Source: Bin80 sp965215475 (lineage in GTDB: Bacteria > Bacteroidota > Rhodothermia > Rhodothermales > Bin80). Taken from it: DNA of 64,000 nucleotides. A program made the position numbers and the translations under genes. The notes beneath the pieces are model-generated. The model was not told where the DNA came from, did no database searches, and worked only from the letters and a program-made list of their open reading frames with translations. The DNA is taken from positions 1 through 64,000 of the forward strand of contig OZ244061.1 in assembly GCA_965215475.1 (NCBI GenBank). The letters are read 5' to 3'. Positions 1 through 9,600 of this stretch are shown piece after piece (position 1 is the first letter of the stretch; every line of letters starts with the position of its first letter).

Positions 1-40
1 AATCCCCATGATTGCACGTAACTCAAGGATCATCTGGATC

Positions 41-448
41 TTAGCTAGGCGTCCGTGTGCGGGCTGCTTTCGGAAAACAGCATTGAGATTTTTTTTGAAT
101 CTCAATGCTGTTGTTTGCCTTTTTCAGTTCTCTGTTCGACTGACTGAGCTCTTTCTTGAGGCGTTGGACCTCCTCGTCCTTAGCCGTCAGCTCCTTGCCA
201 GCTTGCGTCGCACCAAACCGTGTGCCTTTTGAGCACTGATGGCGCCACTGCGTCAGATGAGAGGAATACAAGCCCTCCCTGCGCAAAAGAGCCCCTACAT
301 CCTCGCGCGTCTCACAGCGATCGGCTGCCTCCAGAATCCGCAGCTTATAGCTCGCACTAAACCAGCGTCGCTTGGCTCTGGGGATCCCCTCCGTTGATGG
401 AGACTTGTGCCCCTCATCTTTGGAGTTCAAGGAATCATTCTTTTTCAT
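41..448 (-). CDS. IS3-type transposase OrfA, element cut by window edge
   Basis: DNA-binding subunit of an IS3-type insertion sequence. Residues about 27-70 are basic and form a helix-turn-helix of the HTH_Tnp_1 kind (RRWFSASYKLRILEAADRC, then GLYSSHLTQWRHQ). Residues about 85-118 form a charged, leucine-spaced coiled coil typical of OrfA C-termini (EVQRLKKELSQSNRELKKA). The last 15 residues (SQCCFPKAARTRTPS) do not look like the usual OrfA end, and the coding sequence passes through a strong inverted repeat just before it. OrfB, the DDE catalytic subunit, should lie beyond position 1 and is not seen, so whether the element is complete cannot be judged. No terminal inverted repeat was identified upstream of the gene. 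Confidence 0.8.
   Translation of the reverse strand: MKKNDSLNSKDEGHKSPSTEGIPRAKRRWFSASYKLRILEAADRCETREDVGALLRREGLYSSHLTQWRHQCSKGTRFGATQAGKELTAKDEEVQRLKKELSQSNRELKKANNSIEIQKKSQCCFPKAARTRTPS
76..112. repeat. Perfect 15-bp inverted repeat inside OrfA
   Basis: Arms AACAGCATTGAGATT (76-90) and AATCTCAATGCTGTT (98-112) are exact reverse complements around a 7-base loop TTTTTTG. On the transposase strand the loop is an A-run. IS3 elements use A-runs with nearby stem-loops for programmed -1 frameshifting between OrfA and OrfB. In this case the -1 frame meets a TAG soon afterwards, while the other alternative frame stays open to position 1. It may be a frameshift or regulatory hairpin, or a decay product. 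Confidence 0.6.
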
Positions 449-707
449 GACAATAAAAGATGGTTATATAAATGAAGGCCCTCGAAAAACAAGAAAAAAC
501 CGAAATCCAAGTGTGTCATCTTTTATTGGCACAGAGGGTCTATTCGTGTAGAATGAATGATTCAATTTGTTTGTTAGTCCAGCAGTTTTTGTATACCTTT
601 CTTGAATTTCTGAAGGATAAAAACGGGAATTATGTGAATGACATAACGTGTGTATGCCTTTAGTATACAGTAAATTTACAATAGCGGCACACGCCGCTGG
701 ATCTATT

Positions 708-1793
708 ATGAAATTAATTTCTCCTACTTGTTTGAGATTCGCGGCTGTATCTTTTCTATTTCCTCTCTTTGTAGCTTTTGGAGAGAGAGAGTCAACAGTG
801 CTTACCTGATTTGAAAACTCTCCGACGGTTGACAGCTTGTTAGCTGCTGCTCCACACTTTATTGTTAACACTGACATACAAACTGAAGAATGGGTTGCTA
901 ATGTTGAACTGGGATTAGTGAAGGACCCTTTGGTTCTCGGACGCCCTAATGGTATCATTGCTATTGCAGACAGCTTTTATATCTCAGATAGCCAAGCCAA
1001 TGGCATTTTCGTGGTGGACCGCAACGGGTATCTTGTGCGGAAAATTGGTAAACGTGGAGAAGGTCCAGGAGAATTCTTAAGTATGAGGGGTCTTGATTAC
1101 AATGGAACTCATGTATTTGTAAAAGATAGGGAGCGTGTCCAAGTTTTCAAAGAAAGTATGGATTATGCAAATTCATTTTCTATTTTTGGCTTGGGAAATC
1201 TAGGAGTTTCGCCTGGATATATGCTTTTGGAATGCCCCGAAGTTAACAAATAGATCATTTGTGCTCGTAGCACTGTCCCTCCTTTTCATTGGTTTGAATT
1301 CAAACAATTACTTCCTGTTTTGGATCTCCCTGACCGTACCGGGGAGAACCGTTACGTTGTATCCATTTCTCCCGAAGGGAATCGTATTGCAGTAGGATAC
1401 AAAGGCCTTCCTACTATATTTGTTTATGACGATCAGTTTACACACTTAAAGACAATCCGGTTTGAGGGGAAAGATGTTCGTGATTGGACGCCTACTGGCA
1501 TTCCTGGTGGAGCACCCCCAGAAGTCGTTAATCCTGGGACGTTCAGCTTCATCGAAGGGATTGAATTTGGAGATTCTCGTTACTTGATTGCAAGCGTACA
1601 CAGAACAGACAACTACATTATCGATGTGTCTGAGAATGAGCCTCAACTCGTTAGAAAATTTGTTCTGCGCCCCACCAATCATCCAGAAGAACGCAAAAAT
1701 ATCCCTGCTAGAGATTTTCTGTTTCATCGAGATCGTTTGTACGTTGCCTCACCATGGGCAGAATATGTGTATGGCTATAGTTTTGACTTATAA
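708..1793 (+). pseudogene. Six-bladed beta-propeller protein with two in-frame stops
   Basis: Reading from ATG 708 there is a signal peptide (MKLISPTCLRFAAVSFLFP, hydrophobic), then an in-frame TGA at 807-809. The same frame continues through a propeller-like sequence (NGIFVVDRNGYLVRKIGKRG, GEGPGEFLS) to an in-frame TAG at 1251-1253, and on to a stop at 1791-1793. The whole is 361 codons without any frameshift, about the full length of secreted 6-bladed beta-propeller proteins common in Bacteroidota. Motifs such as IGKRGEGPGEF and NRIAVGYKGLP are characteristic. The two stops look like point nonsense mutations in an otherwise preserved gene. TGA and TAG both serve as ordinary stops elsewhere in this window, so stop-codon reassignment is unlikely. 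The function of such propellers is usually unknown. Confidence 0.7.
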
Positions 1794-2863
1794 GTTCCAT
1801 TTAATCGTGCCTAGATGCCCTCAGGGTGAAATAAGCGCATTAGATGCATAGGATTGGTGTGTATCAGTGGGGGATGGTAGCGTAAGTGTTCAACCGTCAT
1901 GGCTTGATCACTTCATCCAAAAGGTAGATCGTCGCAGGTGTCAGTGTTCCCATCTCCAGATTTTTTCGACAGGTTCAGCTTTGATTCAGTGCTACGTGTT
2001 CAGACCATGCAACCGTTTTCGCTCAAACCCACACGCGCGAAGCGCATCGGATGGTTTTATTTTGTACCCCGAAATCAGCATCCTGAAAAATAAAATATTG
2101 AACTTGGGTCAGGAGTTCTGGCTTTTTTCTGGAACCGATCTCTTCGTCGTGGAGAGGAAAAATGATCTCCAAAAGTAACTGTTTACGGATTCTAATTATA
2201 CCATTGCCGAGAGCTTGATTTTTGTGGAAATCCTGCAGGCAAGCCATTCTAGGTGGAACATTGGAATGCGCAACCAACTATATATGGCCATTCAACAAAT
2301 TTTACGATTCGTACTGAGAAAAACCCAAATATTGAATTTCAAACAAGAGATAACATCTGGGAAGATGCAGTGGGAAAAGAGCTTGAAAATGTAAACTCTA
2401 ATGCTGGAGTAGTGTCAGAAAAACCAAAAATGATCGTCAATGACGGTCTAGATCAGCTTCTTGGACGGGGATCATCCTGTAATGGGGGATGCGAGATAAT
2501 GCGCTCATTTTTTGAGTGAGAAAATGTTTGCAATTTTAGTGATGAGGGGCATCTTTGTATCAGCAAATTCTTTTGTCTCGTGATGAGGATGATTACCATT
2601 CACAATTGCCAACCGCTTGAGCTGCAAGTAATCCGCTGAAGTGTGGGAGATCATGAAACTGCAATATTCATGACGATCTTGCCTCTGAGAATCCTCAATC
2701 TAATTAAAAAAGCCTTGATCCTTCAGTCTATTAATGGGTACAGTAGGTGTCTAATTTCTTACTTTTGGATCTTGCATTATTGCCTCCATATTTCTTAACT
2801 TTGTAAAAGTTCAAATAAAATCTGCTTTTAGGGTTACTTGTTCGCATTCACTGAAAACCATTT
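1794..2863. other. Gene-poor stretch of about 1.07 kb
   Basis: Only short, low-quality reading frames are present on both strands, for example 1867-2178 and 2253-2519 on the plus strand, without recognisable motifs, signal peptides or plausible ribosome-binding sites. Together with the broken genes on either side it looks like decayed DNA. The only element I can support is the apt promoter near its right end. Confidence 0.5.
2772..2803 (+). promoter_or_regulatory. Bacteroidota-type promoter ahead of apt
   Basis: TAACTTTG at 2796-2803 matches the Bacteroidota -7 consensus TAnnTTTG exactly. A TTG lies at 2772-2774, 21 bases upstream, at about the -33 position. The apt ATG follows at 2864, leaving a leader of roughly 50-60 bases. 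Confidence 0.5.
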
Positions 2864-3392
2864 ATGGATTCTGTTGAAACACTCAGGGGGGCACTTCGTA
2901 CGATTTCTGATTTCCCCAAACAGGGAATTGATTTTGTGGACATTACTCCCATATTATCGAATATAGATTTGCTCAAGAGGGCAGTTCATGAATTATCCAC
3001 TCCGTTCATGAAGAAGAATATTACAAAGGTGATCGGGGTAGAGTCACGCGGTTTTGTGATGGCTCCAATGATTGCCCTTGGATTGGGAGCAAGTTTTGTG
3101 CCAGTTCGTAAAGAAGGTAAGTTGCCTCGTCAGACATACAGTGTGTCCTATAACCTATGAATATGGTTCGGATACGATTGAAATGCATATTGATTCTGTC
3201 AGACCTAATGATCGTGTGTTAATCCATGATGATGTGCTAGCTACTGGTGGGACTTGTTCGGCCGTTGAAGATTTGGTTGACCAAAGTGGTGCAGAAATTT
3301 TCGGGATGACATTTTTAATTGAACTCATTAAGTTAGAGGGCAGAAAACGATTCAGATATCAGGACACGATCCATTCAGTCCTCAAGGTTTAA
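2864..3392 (+). pseudogene. apt: Adenine phosphoribosyltransferase, one-base frameshift
   Basis: Purine-salvage enzyme that converts adenine and PRPP to AMP. The N-terminal part from ATG 2864 shows the family start (RTISDFPKQGIDFVDITPIL, GVESRGFVMAP, VPVRKEGKLPRQT). Its frame ends at TGA 3158-3160. The missing C-terminal half continues in the next frame with YEYGSDTIEMH, the PRPP-binding loop VLIHDDVLATGGT and FLIELIKLEGR, ending at 3392. Removing one A at 3152/3153 would join the halves into about 176 residues, the normal Apt length. The catalytic loop is present but would not be translated in frame. It could be a recent pseudogene, since the gene is dispensable, or a sequencing error. Confidence 0.88.
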
Positions 3393-3624
3393 TTCATGTG
3401 ATTCAATATTTCTGAGCTTCCAAAAATCTAAAGCTTACAGTGAGACATGCCCTACGATAATATGATTTTGAAATCCGAGTTTGAAGCCAAGATGTTTATC
3501 GGGTTGCACGTCCTATTTAGTGGTTAACTGAATCTCAATGCAGTTAAACCGAAAATCTTTGAGTGTATAGTGTTTTGCGAGAAGCCTAAAATCACTATAT
3601 AAATATTTGTGAATCTCACTATTG

Positions 3625-6600
3625 ATGAATTTCAGTGACTTACTTAGGATAAGTACATATACCATCTTACTTTGTGTTGCTCAGTTCTCATTTTCTAGTG
3701 TTGAAACTGATGGTCGTAGTCTACAAGTTGAATCTGTGACTTCCAGATCGGAGTCATTTTGGAATACGCAGACATCGATTGAGATTGACCAAAATATGAA
3801 CAATGTAAATGAGCATCAATCCATCACGGCGAATACATCAGTGCACAACAATAGATTCAGTGAACCTCAGATCAATGCCTCCATTACCAGTCCTGATGAT
3901 TTGCACTTGACCAACTCGAAAGTTGACGGGGGAATAAAATCTGAAACCACGACTCAGTCTGGGATAAATCAAGGGTATCTTATCAGGATCCATGATTGGG
4001 AATCTGTACAAGTTGATGAAAACACATCCACACAATTTGGGGTATCATTAAGAGCAAAACCCAGCGGTGATGTGCAGATCGCCATCTCTCAGTTTACGAC
4101 AGCAGGTTTATCGCACACTCAGACGAATCCTCTGACGTTTTCGCCATCAAACTATAGTATATCTCAAGCAGTGACGGTTACTGCTACTGACGATGCCAAC
4201 ACGGTCCACGAACGCGAAGACATCACACTAACCGCCAGCGGAGCTGAATACGATGGAAGCACCAAATCTCTCCCAGTTCAAGTGTTTGATGACGATGTTT
4301 CAGGCCCTAAAATCATGACGAATCCGGACAGGTCTATGAACGTTGTTTCAAGAGGAGATGGCAGTGATACGCATGAATTTGAGGTTTGGCTCTCCGAGCA
4401 ACCGAGTGCAACGGTCACGGTTACGATGTCGAGATTTGACAATCCAGATGTAACGGTCACAGGTCAGGGTACATTAGAATTTACTCCTGACAATTATTCT
4501 ATACGACAGACTATTGACATTAAGGTTTCTAAAGATCCTGGGTCAGATGATGAATCAGCCCACACTATACTGACGGCTAGTAGTGGGGGCTACGATGGCG
4601 TGTCACAACCTTATAGAATTCTAATTCAGGATGAATATTATGAATATGAAAAAAAACTTCGGCATGATACTGGCCAGCCCTACTATGCACATGAAGTAGT
4701 GGAAGAAGGTGAAACTTTTCGATTGCCCTTTTTTTTTGAATCATTTGAGTCAGTACCTACTGATGGTGTTGATATATTTGTTGATTGGTACACATCTGAG
4801 ACTAGGGAAGTTCCAATACGCTTTTTGGGTCCAACCGTTACATGGGATTGTTCTGAACCAACATCATCTGTGGAAATTGACCCAAAAACATTAAACTTTA
4901 CACGTTTCAATTACACTGATGGCGACCAAGCGGTGATTATTACAGCAAAAGAGGACAACAATTCCGATGATGAATATCTATGCCTTGAAATAAAAAGTAA
5001 ACCTAAACTTGATCAGTATGGGCAGGAATCATTGAAAAATGTCTACATTCTTATAGACGATAAGGATGATGTAAATGGAGAAATAGCGGTAGAATTTGAA
5101 CGTGGAACATGCGTTAACGGACAGTATAACCGTAACGTTCGTCAGCCTAATGACCCTTTCAGAATAAAAGAAGATTGCAAATCCCCCCTGGATTTATCAG
5201 TTAGTCTTACGAGAGATCCAAAAGGAAAGGTCACAATTCAAGTCCCTCAGTTTGATAACGAAGATTTGAAAGTCCAACGCCGAAATCTAATATTCGAAAA
5301 GGCCGATACCCCCCAAAGATTACGAATTACGGTATATAAAGACGGCACGGCTGATGACGAGATGGGATCTATCACATTATTTGCCCAAGGTGGTGGTTAT
5401 GATGATAAACGGGAGGACATTACAGTAGAAATCCAAGATGTTGATAAGCTGGAGCTGATTAGTCCAAACCAGATTTTTGTTACGGAAGGTGACGAGAAGG
5501 GTAAAGACTTCAACGTATCTCTTTCTGCGCAGCCAACCGACGATGTCACGGTCACGATCATCCCCGAGCTCACGAATTCAGATCTTTCTCGGTCTCCTAA
5601 TACCCTCATGTTTACGCCCGACAGTTATAATGTTCCCCAGTCTGTGAAGGTCACGGCGGCTGAAGATTTAAATACGGATAATAAGACCGAAACGCTTAGG
5701 ATGACTGCTAATGGAGGTGGGTATAGGGAGGTCACCAAAAAGGTTATTGTCAATATTAAAGACATGCCTACCATTGAGAACAAGCCAAAAGTCACTTTGC
5801 ATCTCACGCCCGATTCTATTAGCGAATTCGATAATTTTACCACCGTGACCGCCACCTTGGACCGAGCATCCAGCAAAGGGACCGTCGTGGAGATTTCGGC
5901 TATGCTCGTACCGCATGATGATATTGATGATAGTATAGGGCACTATGTCCTGAGTGGCGACGATAAAAACGAAAAAGAAGGACCCAAACTAACTATTGAA
6001 GCAGGAGCAACCACCAGCACCGGCCTCGTCACCATCCATGGGGCATACGACCCCGCTTTCGGGCCTCCGACCAAAAAGATTGCGGTTTCTGGTAGGATTT
6101 TGGACGAATCCGGTGTCGATTCACATCACGTCGACGCTCCAGATCCTGTTACACTTATCATCAATGATTACAAACCAAAAGTCACTTTGCATCTCTCGCC
6201 CGCTTCTATTAGCGAAAACAAGAAATCTACTACTGTGACCGCCAAATTGGAGCTGCATTCCAACGAAGAGACCGTCGTGGAGATTTCCGCTACGCCTGTA
6301 TCCCCTGCTACGGCAGGTGACTTTACCTTGAGTGACGATAAAACCCTAACCATTGCCCCCAAAGGAAAACAAAGTACTGGCAACGTCACCATTACTGCGG
6401 TGAATAATGAAATTTTCGGGCCTCCGACCAAAGAGATTACAGTTTCCGGCACTCCCAACGATCACGTGACTGGCCCCGAGGATGTTTTTCTGACTATTAC
6501 AGATGACGATGTAGATGGCGAAATTCAAGCACCTTCGACGTTTATCATTAATGAAGGAGAGGAAGGAGAATTGCAAATTGCCCTGACATCTATACCATCG

Positions 6601-9600
6601 GGCGAGGTCACAGTAACCATCACGGGGCAGTCTGGAACGGATTTGAGTCTGTCACACTCCTCGCTTTCATTTACAGAAAAGAACTACAATAAAGTTCAGA
6701 CGATCAACTTGATTGCGGAAGAGGAAGTAGGAGTCGAGGAGGACTACGCGGATGATATGGTGACACTGACCTTCCAAGCCACGGGTGGTGGCTATAATGA
6801 CAGCCATGCCACAGATGTTACGATCAAGGATAACGACAAAGCGCCACTCCCCCTCCCCCCAACGGTGACCCTTTCTGCTACGCCCAAAACCGTGATCGAA
6901 GGGAAATCAACGACGCTCACCGCCACCTTATCGGGAACTCTTACGACGGATGTGTTGATTACACTGGAAGATGAGCATATTGATACGGAACCATCTGACT
7001 ATTATTTTCCGTCTAAAAGTTTTACCATTTTTGCGGGAGACCTCGAGGGATCGGGCGAACTGCGCACCGAGAATGACCTGGTTGCAGAACCGGGTGAGGA
7101 ATTTCTTGTCCGCCTCCTCAAGCCCGAGGGAATTGACTTAGAAGACCCGCATGAAGTGAGGATTACGATTGAGGATGATAACGATACGCCTCCCCCCGTG
7201 GAAGTGACCCTGGCGGTTACCCCACCAAGAGTGAATGAGGGAAAGGATGTGACGGTCACGGTCACCTTAAAAGAGAAGTTATATCGTCCGGTAACGATTC
7301 CACTGATCTATCCCTCAGATGGCACCACCGCAAGCATACACAAGGACTACATTCCTGTAGATCAGCTGATCATTCCTGCGGGTCAAACCTCCAAATCGAG
7401 CCCGATCCGAACGACTTGGGATTTCGAGGAAGAAGGAGAAGAAACCTTTACGGTGGCCTTGGGCGATCTTCCATTCGAGGTTTCCGGGGGTAGGCCTCTC
7501 TTCCGGGATGTGACCATCTTTGATTCCCCGCAGCAACAACCTGAGGTATTTCTTTCGGCCGATCGCAGGCGGATCCGGGAAGGAGAACAGGTGACGGTCA
7601 CGCTTCATCTATCCAGCCCCTTGCCGGATGCGGTGATCCTTCCACTTACGCTCACGAACGGGACGGCATCTTCGGAAGATTATCGGTGGTTGGGCTCGAC
7701 CAGGCTTGAGATTCCAAGTGGAGCGTCCAAAGCCGAGATCATCATTTTGGCAGAGGAAGATGATTTCCTGGAAGGCGATGAAACGTTTACCATTGCCTTG
7801 GACGATGTACCTTCCTTTGTGGCTTTGGGCACGCCCTCGGACATAGAGATTACGATTGTGGATACGAATGAGGCGACCATCGAGGCGCCCCCCTTGGTGG
7901 AACTTCTGGAAGGGGAGCAAAAAAAGATCTCGGTGGCTCTGCGTGCGGTTCCGTCGCGCGAAGTCTCGATCACGATCACGGGCCAGCCTGGAACGGATCT
8001 GGGGGTGGAACCGACAACCCTAACCTTTTCCTCCCTGCAAGCGCAAGAGGTTACCCTGACGGCGGGGCAGGATGACGATGGGATTCCAGACGAGATCACG
8101 CTTTTGCTGACTGCATACGGAGGTGCATATTCGGGGGTCACACATAGGATTCAGGTACACGTTAAGGACGATGATAAGCCGGGCATTCGCGTCCCCCCTG
8201 AAATCACCATCCCTGAAAGACATACACGCTCCCTTGAGGTACGTCTTACGCAGCAGCCCACGGCCGAGGTTACGATCACCATGACCGGATATGTGGGAAC
8301 GGATCTTCGTTTGCTCTCTGCGCCCCAATTGACGTTTGCCCCCTCCAACTGGAATGAATCTCAATCCGTAGCGCTGATGGCGCAGAAGGATTTGGATGCC
8401 GAGGCGGAGGAGCCGATTCCGCTCTTGCTTTTTGCCTTCGGCGGGGGCTATCATGGAGTTGAGGAAACGGTCATGGTCACCATCACGGAAACCGATCAGA
8501 AAGGACTGATCGCAGAGCCACGCATTCGGATGGAGGAAGGAAGCTCGGCGGAGTTTACGGTCTCTCTCCACTCACAGCCACAGGGAGAGGTCACCGTAGA
8601 GATCTCTGGACATGAGGGATCGGATGTACGCCTGCCAACCTCATCGCTCACGTTTCATCGCGCGAATCGGTACGCCCCACAATCTGTCCCGATCCGAGCG
8701 GAGATCGACGCGGATCATGTGGACGATCAGGTCTTGCTTACCCTCCGTGCACGTGGCGGGGGCTATGATGGTCAACAGATGCAGGTGGTGGTAGAGATTC
8801 TCGATAAGGGCCCCCCCAGGATTACCATCTATGGGAATCAGGCCTCGGAGGATGCGGGAGTGATTGAACTGCCGATTGAGCTGAGTTATGCGATTGAGGA
8901 AGCGGTCACGGTTCAATACAAAACCCAGGAGCAAGCGGGCGATCAAGCGGCCACGGCTGCCGAAGACTATACGGCCTCCAGAGGCATTGTCATCTTTGAT
9001 CCGCGCACCACCCGAGGCATTATTCAACTTGAACTTACCGATGATGAGATTCCCGAGGGAACAGAGACCTTTATGGTCCTGCTCTCCAATGCCTCCCCAA
9101 ATGCCATCATTGCCCGGAACTCTGCCACCGCCACGATTCTTGATGATGATGGGGGGATCCCCACGCTTACGATAGAGGACGCGGTGGCACATGAGGATGC
9201 CCCTGTGGTTACATTCCATATTCATGTATCTCCGCCGAGTCTTCATCCGGTCTCCGTCCGCTATCGCACCGAAGATGGGACGGCCACCGCGGGACAAGAT
9301 TACCAGGCGCGATCGGGATGGGTGACCCTTGCGCCGGGATCGGTACAAACCACGATTGAGGTTCCATTACTTCCACAAGAGGGGAACCCGAAGCGGGAGC
9401 GGTTCTATGTTCATCTGGAATCATCCGAGACGGTGCAGATGGACAAGTCGGTCGCCACCGCGGTCCTTGAGAAGGAGGGTGAGCGGGCACAGGCGGCGCT
9501 CACCGCGTTCGCGGCCCGATTTGCGCGCACCTTGTCAGTTCAACTGGTCGAGGCCGTACAGGAGCGGTTACATCCTTCGGGGTCTACCTGTTCGGCAGCG

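Noticed and set aside
464..958. Minus-strand 164-residue frame overlapping the propeller gene
   Set aside because: No motif, and it is antisense to the conserved propeller frame.
708..1793. Stop-codon reassignment (TGA/TAG read as sense)
   Set aside because: TGA and TAG end many intact genes in the window, for example at 49159 and 52073.
1867..2519. Two short plus-strand frames in the gene-poor region
   Set aside because: No recognisable domain or ribosome-binding site; likely chance or decayed DNA.
2253..2519. Possible toxin-antitoxin or small phage gene near apt
   Set aside because: No supporting motif or partner gene.
8641..9348. 235-residue frame antisense to the Calx-beta gene
   Set aside because: Arginine-rich shadow frame without homology or start signals.
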